NCBI GenBank assembly: GCA_050251195.1
Contig: JBFWNG010000003.1
Location: forward strand, 186,001-250,000
Source of the DNA: JBFWNG01 sp050251195
Lineage (GTDB): Bacteria > Bdellovibrionota_B > Oligoflexia > Oligoflexales > Oligoflexaceae
Direction: 5' to 3'
Length of the DNA stretch: 64,000 nucleotides
Below the pieces are notes generated by a model, which had not been told where the DNA came from, searched no databases, and saw nothing but the letters and a program-made list of their open reading frames with translations. This document shows, piece by piece, positions 1-8,150 of the stretch. Numbering within the stretch: position 1 is the first letter of the stretch; every line of letters starts with the position of its first letter. Made by a program: the position numbers and the translations under genes.

Positions 1-971
1 CTTCTTTCTAAGCCGATGGAATCGAGTAATACCGCGGTATAAAACTCTACGTTCGCTTTGATAGGTATTTTCGGTTTGAGCTCGCCCAGAACTTTTTCAC
101 AAGCTTGTTCGACTTCGCGAGCAAAGTGCAACTGCTCTGCCGAGATGCCGGAATGAGAAAGTAGGTCGATAGCTCGTTCGAATATCGCCGCCCTGGGATC
201 GCGAGTTCGATAGATTCGATGCCCCATACCCATAATCCGTTTACCGCTTGCTACTTCTCTTCGAATCCAAGGTTCTGCGTTTTCGATGGTTTTGATGCTT
301 TCCAACATGTCCAATACGGGTCCCGGAGCGCCGCCGTGCAGAGGTCCTTTGAGTGCCCCTATAGCACCCACAACTGCCGAGAACATATCCGAATGCGTTG
401 AGGCGATTACCCGCGCAGTGAATGTTGAGGCATTCATGCCATGATCAGCTACCGTGATCAAATACGTCTCCAAAGCTCGCACCAAAGCTGGATCGGCTTC
501 AGCGCGAAATAGCATTCGGAGGTAGTCATTAACGGGTGCTAGTTCGGGTTTGGGTGCCAGAGCCGGCAAGTTTGTATGCATAGCATACCATCCACTTATC
601 CATACCGGGATGGAACCAACAATGAGAATCTCTGGCGCTAACTCGGAACTAACGTCGGCCATCGCCAATATTCCAGCTCTTATCGCCGCCATGGGTTCTC
701 GAAGCAAAATCTGCGGACGCTTCTCCATCAACTCAAAGGCCAACGAACGGGCCTCACCGAATCCTTCGTGTAGATCTTCTGTTTTGGTTAGACCTTGCCA
801 TAGCAAGCTACAGACGGAAACGAAGTCCTGGTCGAAAGCTATGGTTTCAATATTTCTTCCTTTGTAGCCCAGTATACCCCTCAAGCCATCGATAAAACTT
901 AAATTCGATTCAGCCACGGAAATGTTTTCTAATCCGAGGACAGTCTCATTCTTTGCTTTTAGTGCTGTCAT
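1..971 (-). CDS. Citrate synthase (3' end outside window)
   Basis: This gene condenses acetyl-CoA (or propionyl-CoA) with oxaloacetate in the cytoplasm. The frame is open from an ATG at 971 to the window edge, about 323 codons, so the C-terminus is missing. Visible citrate synthase motifs are GALKGPLHGGAP with the first catalytic His, MGHRIYRTRDPRA with the second His, and NVEFYT at the position where classical enzymes carry NVDFY with the catalytic Asp. The start is fixed by a strong AAAGGAGGT eight or so bases upstream. It is transcribed divergently from a second citrate-synthase-like gene carrying a DNA-binding domain, and the two share a 130-bp region with an inverted repeat. Citrate synthase is a secure family call; whether it is a citrate or 2-methylcitrate synthase cannot be told from the sequence alone. 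Confidence 0.93.
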   Translation of the reverse strand, partial: MTALKAKNETVLGLENISVAESNLSFIDGLRGILGYKGRNIETIAFDQDFVSVCSLLWQGLTKTEDLHEGFGEARSLAFELMEKRPQILLREPMAAIRAGILAMADVSSELAPEILIVGSIPVWISGWYAMHTNLPALAPKPELAPVNDYLRMLFRAEADPALVRALETYLITVADHGMNASTFTARVIASTHSDMFSAVVGAIGALKGPLHGGAPGPVLDMLESIKTIENAEPWIRREVASGKRIMGMGHRIYRTRDPRAAIFERAIDLLSHSGISAEQLHFAREVEQACEKVLGELKPKIPIKANVEFYTAVLLDSIGLER

Positions 972-1008
972 CTTGCACCTCCTTTGCCTACGATTATCGG
1001 CAATCGAC

Positions 1009-1044
1009 ATACATTGATCAATATTGATTGAAAAATCAATGTAT
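1009..1044. promoter_or_regulatory. Inverted repeat between divergent citrate synthase genes
   Basis: Perfect 10-bp arms ATACATTGAT (1009-1018) and ATCAATGTAT (1035-1044) flank a 16-bp spacer that itself holds ATTGAT elements. The left arm also overlaps the 10-bp palindrome ATTGATCAAT (1013-1022). The site lies in the shared promoter region. It is a plausible operator for the neighbouring HTH-citrate synthase; binding is inferred, not shown. Confidence 0.5.
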
Positions 1045-1104
1045 CGGGGGTATTGTTTAACTTAACGAAAACAACGTTCTAGCATACAAAAGAAATACAA
1101 CTTG

Positions 1105-2307
1105 ATGCTGAAATCAACAAAGACCATTACCGCCGTCGAGGCAGCCGAGCTCCTAAAAATTAAACGCGAAACACTCTACGCCTATGTAAGCCGCGGTCTT
1201 GTGCGCTCGGTGGGCTCCCGAGATCGCGAAAGCCTTTACCTCCGGGCAGACATTCTGGCACTCCTACAAACAAAGCTGGCCCGCCGAGGCGAAATACCGC
1301 CATCTAGCCCCGCCATTCATTGGGGCACCCCCGTTTTGGAATCGAGCATTACAAACATAAAACCAGGGGGTCCCTTCTACAGAGGGTATAGCGCACTGGA
1401 CCTCGCCGAGGGAGGGTTCTCCTTTGAAAACGTGGCTGAGTTAATTTGGTCCGGTATTTTACCCGGCGAGCCTCGAATATGGCCGATAGAAAAGCGCAAA
1501 GAAAAATTCGCTCACGGTGAAGCAGATCCGATTCGTAATTTTATCTCTATTGTTGCCAATGAGTTGTTGTCGCTCCCTCACCCCAGGAAAGAGCAGACGG
1601 CCGACCAGGTCGTTAAGGAAGCGCGGTATCTGATCAGTCGTCTTGCGTACGCTATTGGTCCGTCCTTGGGTAAAAAAAGCGCCTATCGCAGCTCCAAGGC
1701 CTCGCCCATCGCAGAAACCATACTAACAGGTATCGGAATCACAGATAAGCACGCGGAGCGCCTTATCAATAGGGCTCTTATCGTGTGCGCTGACCACGAG
1801 CTGACAGCATCCACTTTTGCCGCTCGAATTGCAGCCTCAACGGGCGCTGAGTATCTTGCATGTATTAGCACGGCGCTCGGCGTGTTTTCTGGACCCGAGC
1901 ATGGGATGACATTCATAAAAGTAGAGTCCATGCTCAGAGACATCGAAGCGAAAAAAGGAGACCTAGACAAACACCATCGAAATTTGGCTGAAGTATCGAG
2001 TCACCTTTTATATCAATCAGGAGACCCTAGGTCTAAACCCATCATTGAGTACGTCAAAAACCATTTTCCAAAGAACAAAAAGATAACGCGGATCATCGAT
2101 TTTTTGGGAAATTACGGCAACAAAGAACCGATCCTACCAACAATGGATGTGGCGTTGCTCATCTTGACAAGAGCCTTGGGAGTGCCTTCCGATCTGGCAC
2201 CTGCATTATTTGCGTTAGGCCGGATAGCCGGCCTAACAGCGCATATTTTAGAACAATGTGCAACCGGCGCCATGATTCGACCCCGCGCAAAATATGTAGG
2301 GAAGTAA
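1105..2307 (+). CDS. Citrate synthase family protein with N-terminal helix-turn-helix
   Basis: The protein has 400 residues. Residues about 8-37 (TITAVEAAELLKIKRETLYA and onwards) look like a MerR/excisionase-type helix-turn-helix, and the remainder is a citrate synthase fold. The catalytic positions are partly kept: GPEHG carries the first His, SHLLYQSGDPRS aligns with the GHRIYRTRDPRA block of the neighbour, and PTMDVALL may supply the Asp. The usual HGGA after the first His is HGMT here. HTH-fused citrate synthases are known in Proteobacteria. The arrangement suggests a metabolite-sensing regulator, an enzyme, or both; this is inference. ATG 1105 is used; the TTG at 1102 is an alternative and no clear Shine-Dalgarno decides between them. 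Confidence 0.85.
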   Translation: MLKSTKTITAVEAAELLKIKRETLYAYVSRGLVRSVGSRDRESLYLRADILALLQTKLARRGEIPPSSPAIHWGTPVLESSITNIKPGGPFYRGYSALDLAEGGFSFENVAELIWSGILPGEPRIWPIEKRKEKFAHGEADPIRNFISIVANELLSLPHPRKEQTADQVVKEARYLISRLAYAIGPSLGKKSAYRSSKASPIAETILTGIGITDKHAERLINRALIVCADHELTASTFAARIAASTGAEYLACISTALGVFSGPEHGMTFIKVESMLRDIEAKKGDLDKHHRNLAEVSSHLLYQSGDPRSKPIIEYVKNHFPKNKKITRIIDFLGNYGNKEPILPTMDVALLILTRALGVPSDLAPALFALGRIAGLTAHILEQCATGAMIRPRAKYVGK

Positions 2308-2379
2308 ACTAGCGAAGACCCATTGGGAAGGAAGGACATTGTTCAGATTTTTTCTCATCCTCCCAACAGGCTGGACGAA

Positions 2380-3144
2380 TTACTTTTTCGGTAAGCACCA
2401 CACATCCTTTATCGCACAAAGCCTCGCCAACATCTTTCGGTACTTCTTATTAATCTCCGCTCTTTCGCTCACTCCGAGAGGCTGGATGATGTATCCATGA
2501 TGGCCGTGGAGTATAACAAACGGATACATCCCGCCGAGTTCCCCGCCGCCGATGTCTTCATTTGAGATATGGGGCGCGTAATACATGACGTGGGGATAGT
2601 TGTCGGTAGTAACTAGATCGCTTTCACTGGGATCAAAATAGGTTCTCAGTATGGGCGACAACATATATGAAATTCCGGCTCGTTCCGGCGTCGCATAGTA
2701 TCCGTCTTGCAGGCGGTCTCCCATAATTTTCTTTAGGTCGCCGGGAGGCATGCCGTCAGCTTGCATTTTAGCCGCGTCAAGAAACACTTGCATTTGCGCC
2801 TTCGCACCGGCTGAGTCAAAGGAAATTGGATAGAGAATATCATCCCGATATTGAGTAAGCAGCCACGATCCTCGGAAAGTGTCGTCGCCTGTTCGAGCAA
2901 CAAGCGTGTGGAATCCATTGCTACCGTTGCGCGCAACTTCAAAACCTTTCTGCAAATTTAGCACGTAAACGGTTGCGTTCTTCCTAAGATGGGGTGGCAG
3001 GGCGCTGAGACCCAGTTGAATCTCCAAATCTCGCGGCAATGGTTCAATTTCAGTAACCCCTTTATTCGATCCGTCATTGCCTGCTTTTACCGGCAACCAA
3101 AACAGAAAACCTAGAATAGCTAATGTGGTTTGGACTTTTTTCAT
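2380..3144 (-). CDS. Secreted protein of unknown function
   Basis: The product has 254 residues. Its first 21 residues (MKKVQTTLAILGFLFWLPVKA) form a typical Sec signal peptide, so it is probably periplasmic or exported. The start is preceded by TTGAGGGAG. The mature part has no motif I recognise. It ends with a Cys-bearing segment, LCAIKDVWCLPKK. Two stretches, PHVMYYAPHISNEDIGGGEL and YPFVILHGHHGYIIQP, are His- and acid-rich and could bind metal, but this is a guess. No operon partner is evident; the next gene on this strand lies about 200 bp upstream. Confidence 0.75.
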   Translation of the reverse strand: MKKVQTTLAILGFLFWLPVKAGNDGSNKGVTEIEPLPRDLEIQLGLSALPPHLRKNATVYVLNLQKGFEVARNGSNGFHTLVARTGDDTFRGSWLLTQYRDDILYPISFDSAGAKAQMQVFLDAAKMQADGMPPGDLKKIMGDRLQDGYYATPERAGISYMLSPILRTYFDPSESDLVTTDNYPHVMYYAPHISNEDIGGGELGGMYPFVILHGHHGYIIQPLGVSERAEINKKYRKMLARLCAIKDVWCLPKK

Positions 3145-3346
3145 AGATAAACTCCCTCAATGATTCCATTGTCGGGCTCGCGTCTCGCCCTTGCAATTCG
3201 GCGTGCAAGTTCCTGACCGCGACAAGCTGAGCGACGAAAGTCTTACTTGCTTCCTCGAAGATGGTCGAGACTAGGTCAGGTAGGGTGTGGATGGTGGTAT
3301 GGAGCCCTCTGGGCGTAGGCTCCATTGAAAAACTTTTTATTTCCGA

Positions 3347-4234
3347 TCAATGCGCCTCTCCTGTCAACGTGCGCCATTTCCCTTCAGTACCTTGATCCGT
3401 CAAATTGATCCACGTTTCATCGCTAACACCGCCTGCATTGGGATTGTTGGTTTGCGATCTTTTAATTGCTGCGTTGAGAGCGTCGACCTCCTCGCTATTT
3501 TGAGGAGCTGCAAATACATAACCCTCTTTCTGACACTTGTTTCGAAACTCGGGCCAGACTCCTCTGCTTTCATCAATGTACCAGTCACTGGAATTGGAGG
3601 TGCTCTTACAAGCAAACGTGTTCTGTTGATTACCGGTACACTTTATATCGCGCCACTTGCCGGCCTTGTGTTGGAGAACGCAATTGTCATCGGTGTTGTT
3701 CTTACCTTCGCCCCCATCCCAACTGAAGAACTTCTGATCCTGGCCGCAATTGGGCATAGGATCATTTTGTCTAGACTGAACTGAGACTGATCTGAAATCG
3801 CCTTCTAGATCTTGGTCTGTGAGATTCATCCAAAATTGAGCGTCCTCCTCCATCCAGCAATATGAAATCGCTTTTAAGCGGGCTTGGAGCACTTGTTTAA
3901 CGTCGGTAGAGCTCTTTGGATAAGAAAAATTATAAGCACCACCACATTTTTCTGTATGCTCGTACCAGCTACCTCTTCTCGTCTCGATGGTGAAGTATCC
4001 TAGCTGTAGTTGGTTTTCGCAGATATAGTAGTGCTGGTCGTGACAATTGGCCGTCTCCCATTCGCCATTTTTTGTCATTACTATACAGTTATTTCCGTCC
4101 CTATCGTTCGGCTCGTCGTCCGCCCAGTTGAAATACTTCCTGCTATCTTCAGAGTGACTCATCGCTTCCGAACCCGATTCTTTCTTGCATCCCGCGAACA
4201 ACGCGAGAATGCAAAGACTTACCACTCTTTTCAT
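3347..4234 (-). CDS. Lipoprotein with rearranged C-type-lectin-like repeats
   Basis: The 295-residue product starts with a lipoprotein signal, MKRVVSLCILALFAGC, with the lipid-accepting Cys at 16. The mature part reads as one and two half C-type-lectin-like domains. Residues ~34-73 resemble only the C-terminal half (EPND, NCIVM, GEWETANCHDQHYYICE). Residues ~78-208 resemble a whole domain (GSWYEHTEKC, WMNLTDQDLEG, FFSWDGGEG, DDNCVL, GKWRDIKC, FACKS). Residues ~215-295 resemble only the N-terminal half (GVWPEFRNKC, ETWINLTDQGTEGKWR). Such domains bind sugars or proteins at surfaces. The half-whole-half order is consistent with circular permutation or with loss of flanking units. A CTLD relation is fairly sure; ligand and role are unknown. 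Confidence 0.8.
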   Translation of the reverse strand: MKRVVSLCILALFAGCKKESGSEAMSHSEDSRKYFNWADDEPNDRDGNNCIVMTKNGEWETANCHDQHYYICENQLQLGYFTIETRRGSWYEHTEKCGGAYNFSYPKSSTDVKQVLQARLKAISYCWMEEDAQFWMNLTDQDLEGDFRSVSVQSRQNDPMPNCGQDQKFFSWDGGEGKNNTDDNCVLQHKAGKWRDIKCTGNQQNTFACKSTSNSSDWYIDESRGVWPEFRNKCQKEGYVFAAPQNSEEVDALNAAIKRSQTNNPNAGGVSDETWINLTDQGTEGKWRTLTGEAH

Positions 4235-4388
4235 TTTGTCCTCCTAAGAAGTTCTAGACGCTACAAAGCAATGCCTGGCGCTGGTCTTGTTAAGAAATCA
4301 TCGGAAAGATGAAAAAAAGCTTTATCAATATCCAAAAGTCAGGCGGCAAATGGATTTGACGTTTCTCGAACAACATTAAAAAAAGGGT

Positions 4389-5312
4389 TTACATTTGGTG
4401 GGTTGATTGCTGAATTTCGATCCCAACTGATATGAGTTTTTGGATTCGAACCTCAAGATCGTGTTCAATTTCTTTGTGCTGCGTTATATCCTGAATAACC
4501 GCGACAGCTCCTACGATATGCCCCTCAATGTTTCGCAAAGGGGAAACGGAATTAAGTACAGTCTTTTCCCGCCCACTCCTGCACTTTATCAGGGTAAATT
4601 CATTGTCCAATGCTATGCCGCCTTTTAAACATCGAGCTATGGGGCTATCCTTGTCCCTGACCAGCTTGCCTTCTTTTCCCCACCATCCGATAAGTTCACC
4701 ATAAGAATCTGCTTCCAACGTCGCTTCAAATTCCCATATACGAGCGACCTCTTCGTTCACTTGGCATATTCGTCCGTTGGAATCTGAGATTAACACTCCG
4801 ACAGGAAGCTCTTCCAAAACCGCAGACAACTTCTTTCCAGCGATGAGCAACTCTTCTGTTTCTTTTAGTCGATATTCTCGTTCCTCTAGTAACAACGTTT
4901 TGTGTCGGAATGAAGAATACAATGCGACTTTAAGTTTTAAGATTTCTGGGTCAAACGGTTTGCTAAAATAGTCGACCGCGCCGACTTCGAACCCCTTTCT
5001 AATGAAAGGGTCTTCTCTATATATTGCTGTCACGAATATTATAGGGATATCCCGATTCTTCTCGACAGTCTTAATGCGCTTAGCCGTCTCATACCCATCC
5101 ATATCGGGCATCTGCACATCCAGCAGAATCAGGGAAACATGGTGTTCTTCCAATGCCACTAGAGCATCCCGACCTGAAGTTACAGAAATCAAATGGTACT
5201 CAGGATCTGCCAGAACGGCCTCTAATGCGACGAGGTTGCTAAGCTTATCGTCCACTAGTAAAAGGGTGACCTTTTTGGAGGGTTGCTTCGTGCCGTTCTT
5301 GGAAGTACTCAT
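4389..5312 (-). CDS. Response regulator with PAS domain
   Basis: Residues ~14-130 form a receiver domain: the acidic pair VDD at 20-22, the phosphoacceptor Asp65 in LLDVQMPDMDG, and the conserved Lys in YFSKPFD. A coiled linker (LLEEREYRLKETEELL) leads to a PAS domain at ~155-280 (VLEELPVGVLISDSNGRICQ ... VSPLRNIEGHIVGAVAVIQDITQHKE). No DNA-binding or kinase output domain follows, so it probably acts through protein contacts or as a phosphate-relay module. It lies 99 bp downstream of the histidine kinase gene at 5412-6617 on the same strand, and the two probably form an operon and signalling pair. Confidence 0.9.
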   Translation of the reverse strand: MSTSKNGTKQPSKKVTLLLVDDKLSNLVALEAVLADPEYHLISVTSGRDALVALEEHHVSLILLDVQMPDMDGYETAKRIKTVEKNRDIPIIFVTAIYREDPFIRKGFEVGAVDYFSKPFDPEILKLKVALYSSFRHKTLLLEEREYRLKETEELLIAGKKLSAVLEELPVGVLISDSNGRICQVNEEVARIWEFEATLEADSYGELIGWWGKEGKLVRDKDSPIARCLKGGIALDNEFTLIKCRSGREKTVLNSVSPLRNIEGHIVGAVAVIQDITQHKEIEHDLEVRIQKLISVGIEIQQSTHQM

Positions 5313-5411
5313 GGTAAAGCCGACTCAAAGGTTATGTCTGTTTATATAGAATGGGCGGTCACTTTGCAAGGTCTCCCATTCAATGCGCAAACTGTTCGAG
5401 AAACAAAAAAA

Positions 5412-6617
5412 TCAATGCAGGTGCGAGACTTGTTCGTCAATTTTCTGAAGAGTAAAGTAAAAGGTAGATCCGACATTAGGTTCCGATTCAGTCCAAATCT
5501 TACCACCATGCAACTCGATCACTTTCCTACACGTCGCCAACCCGATTCCGGTTCCTTGATATTGGCCTTCGCCGTGCAATTTTTTATATAGAGCAAAAAT
5601 TTCTTCCTTAAATTTCGCATCAAATCCAATGCCATTGTCTCTAACGGAAACTTCCCACATATCGCCTTGGGCCTTTGCGGCGATGTGAATTTCGGGCACC
5701 TCACTCCGTCGGAATTTGATGCTATTTCCTATTAAATTCTGAAAAACTTGCGTAAGCAGATCGGCATCGCCTATGACCGAAGGCAATGGCGATACGGTGA
5801 TTTTGGCTCTAGTGTTTTGGATTGCATCCTCAAGGTTTTGAATAGCCGCTTCCGCCACATTGTTGAGGTTGGTTCGGCGAAAGGCACATTCCATTTTTGC
5901 AAGTCGAGCGTAGTTCAAGAGACTATCGATCAAACTGCGCATTCTTTCTGCTGCGCGCTGCATGAGATCGATATAGTTAAGAGATTCCTCACCTAAGGCT
6001 TCTTTAGATTCTTCACCTAATAAAGAAAGGTAGCCAGAAATTGTAGCGATCGGTGATTTCAAGTCGTGAGCGGCCACACCTGCAAAATGCTCAAGATCAC
6101 GGTTGCTTATTTCTGCTTGTTCAAGGGCAGCCTGTGTATGAGCGTGTTGGACTTTCGAAAACTCAGTCGCAGCAATCGAGATGACTGAATCGATTGCCTC
6201 ATCAATTACTGACCGGGTTTCGAACGTCAGCACACCTTGACCCTGGAACTCATCATTGACGACCTTTCGAAGGATACTGAATTCCTTAAGGAGTTGCGGG
6301 AGAAAATAACCCTCAAAACCAGCTCGTTGACCTCCGTGCGCTTTTGACATTCCGCTTGCCGATGAGAAATGATTCTCGGTAACCCGGCCCAGCTGTATAG
6401 CGTCTGCGAGCTCGTCTAAAAAATCCTGAAGAGTATTAACAAGAACAAACGATGTCTGCTCACGCGACTTAGGAACTTGCTCTCTGACTTTGCTTTCCCA
6501 AGCCCGTTTAATTTTATCTACATTTTGTTTCAAATGCTCCGCAGCTATTGGGTTGCTCAGCTTTGACTCGGGCTGCCGTATTTGGTTTGCCGGTGAATGT
6601 GGGCTGTGGTGCTTCAT
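5412..6617 (-). CDS. Sensor histidine kinase with RsbRD-like N-terminal region
   Basis: This is a soluble kinase of 401 residues with no membrane segments. Residues ~25-160 are helical and resemble the N-terminal sensory domain of RsbRD/RsbT-co-antagonist proteins; that part is tentative. The dimerisation and phosphoacceptor helix carries AAHDLKSPIATISGYLSLL with the His near residue 184. The ATPase domain shows the N box FQNLIGNSIKF, the G1 box VRDNGIGF and the G2 box GTGIGLATCRKVIELHGG. It probably phosphorylates the receiver-PAS protein encoded just downstream on the same strand. Confidence 0.9.
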   Translation of the reverse strand: MKHHSPHSPANQIRQPESKLSNPIAAEHLKQNVDKIKRAWESKVREQVPKSREQTSFVLVNTLQDFLDELADAIQLGRVTENHFSSASGMSKAHGGQRAGFEGYFLPQLLKEFSILRKVVNDEFQGQGVLTFETRSVIDEAIDSVISIAATEFSKVQHAHTQAALEQAEISNRDLEHFAGVAAHDLKSPIATISGYLSLLGEESKEALGEESLNYIDLMQRAAERMRSLIDSLLNYARLAKMECAFRRTNLNNVAEAAIQNLEDAIQNTRAKITVSPLPSVIGDADLLTQVFQNLIGNSIKFRRSEVPEIHIAAKAQGDMWEVSVRDNGIGFDAKFKEEIFALYKKLHGEGQYQGTGIGLATCRKVIELHGGKIWTESEPNVGSTFYFTLQKIDEQVSHLH

Positions 6618-6767
6618 ATTTGACCTGCGCTAAAACAATTCAAAAACGAGCAAGTGACCATTTTTCGATAACATAAATCACTGGTTCTCGCATGCGCAAA
6701 CTAGGCCGCGAAGAAGCAACGGCGTCTCATTTTAATCTAGCTCTAGCGTGTTGATGAAGGTACTTTA

Positions 6768-7268
6768 ATGGAGAGGCCAGATTTTCTGAGACCAGAGTTT
6801 AGAAGCGGAGCCATGAAAAAAGCATTAGCAATTTTTTTTCAGATAGTAACCGTACTTATCGGTCTTGCCGGTGTTGTTCTCTTGCTTTGGGAACCTCATA
6901 TCGAAGGCAGAAATGCGCACGCCACGGTCTTTCAAATATACTTTAACGATCCTTTTCTTGCGTATGCGTACCTTTCGTCTATTCCTTTTTTTGTCGCGCT
7001 TTATCAAATCTTCAAGGTGTTGGGATTAGCTGGACAAAATAAAGTTTTGTCACAACAAGCCCTGAGATCTCTTCGACGGATAAAATATTGTGCAATATCT
7101 ATTATTGGTCTGGTTGCGGTTGGAGAAGTTTTCATCATGTTCGGCAGCAGCGATGACCGAGCGGGCGGGGTTTTTATGGGCATGCTGATTACTTTAGGAT
7201 CGATCGTAGTAGCCGCTGCAGCGAGGATGTTTGAGCGAACTTTGCTGCACCCCAGGGGTAAAAGATAA
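6768..7268 (+). CDS. DUF2975-like four-helix membrane protein
   Basis: The product has 166 residues and four predicted membrane segments, near residues 20-42, 60-82, 105-125 and 135-152. The loop GQNKVLSQQALRSLRRIKYCAI matches the conserved loop of the DUF2975 family, members of which often pair with a small HTH regulator. No such regulator follows here. ATG 6768 is chosen because GAAGG lies eight bases before it; the ATG at 6813, just before the first helix, has a purine run too close to serve. Function is unknown. Confidence 0.75.
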   Translation: MERPDFLRPEFRSGAMKKALAIFFQIVTVLIGLAGVVLLLWEPHIEGRNAHATVFQIYFNDPFLAYAYLSSIPFFVALYQIFKVLGLAGQNKVLSQQALRSLRRIKYCAISIIGLVAVGEVFIMFGSSDDRAGGVFMGMLITLGSIVVAAAARMFERTLLHPRGKR

Positions 7269-7300
7269 AACAGCGATTAATGTAGCTTAGGATGTTCGGT

Positions 7301-8086
7301 TTACCTTACCGCCTTACAAAACTCGGCGGCGGTGGTACCGTGGATTCTTATGCAATCACCATATCCTAGGGGAGCGTTTCTGCAAAATTGCCAGGAGGAT
7401 GCTCCGAATGTCTCGATACAAGCTCCATATCCGTCACCTACCGCCTTGCAAAAAATGGTTGCGCCCGCGCCGTTCGTGACAATACATGGTCCATATCCAA
7501 GTTGTGTTTCCCTGCAGTGACCAGGGTCGCCGCCGTGCGCTGAGTAACATCCCCCATAGCCGACTTGAGCTGTTTTGCAGAATTCCGCAGAATCTGTTCC
7601 TCGAACGTCAATGCACGAGGCGAATCCTCTTTGCGCTTCTTTGCAAAACATGGACGCATCCGTTCTAAATATCGCTATGCAATCCGCGTAGCCATCCTGC
7701 ACCTGCTTACACCAATCTGCAGCTTGGGTACCGTGAGCAGCTATGCAAGGTCCGTATGCGACTTTGGCGTCCTTGCACCATTCAGCCGCTTGCATACCGT
7801 GTGCACCTACGCAACCGCCGTAACCCTCTCCGACGGTCTTGCACCATTCCGCAGCTCCAGTACCATGTGCTCGTATGCAACCTCCATATCCTACTTGCGC
7901 GTCTTTGCACCATTCAGCGGCCTGGATACCATGAGCTTCGATACATTCTCCGTATCCGCTGGCATTGGCCGTATCTCTTCTTTGCACTTCATCCGCTAGC
8001 GAATTCCCGTTAAAATTAAAAACCAAAGTAGCAAAGATAGCCAAATTCATCAAGATTGATGAAAACTTCGTCATGTTAGAATTCAT
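7301..8086 (-). CDS. Secreted protein of ten 22-residue Cys repeats
   Basis: After an N-terminal signal (MNSNMTKFSSILMNLAIFAT and a cleavage region ending NSLADE) the protein is made almost wholly of ten tandem repeats of 21-22 residues, consensus GYGGCIxAHGTxAAEWCKxx. Each has two Cys, spaced C-x11-C within a repeat and C-x9-C to the next. The regular Cys ladder suggests a disulfide-stapled solenoid outside the cytoplasm. Start ATG 8086 has GGAGGAACCTCT before it. It lies 64 bp downstream of a second, different Cys-repeat gene on the same strand, so the two probably form an operon. I recognise no named family. Confidence 0.8.
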   Translation of the reverse strand: MNSNMTKFSSILMNLAIFATLVFNFNGNSLADEVQRRDTANASGYGECIEAHGIQAAEWCKDAQVGYGGCIRAHGTGAAEWCKTVGEGYGGCVGAHGMQAAEWCKDAKVAYGPCIAAHGTQAADWCKQVQDGYADCIAIFRTDASMFCKEAQRGFASCIDVRGTDSAEFCKTAQVGYGGCYSAHGGDPGHCRETQLGYGPCIVTNGAGATIFCKAVGDGYGACIETFGASSWQFCRNAPLGYGDCIRIHGTTAAEFCKAVR

Positions 8087-8150
8087 AGAGGTTCCTCCGA
8101 CGATCTGTGGATGTCATAAATTTCGCAGCCACGTTCCTGAGTCGATTTTG

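Noticed and set aside
3074..3325. Minus-strand frame of 83 codons upstream of and overlapping the secreted protein gene
   Set aside because: No signal for translation, odd composition, and it overlaps the start region of a better supported gene.
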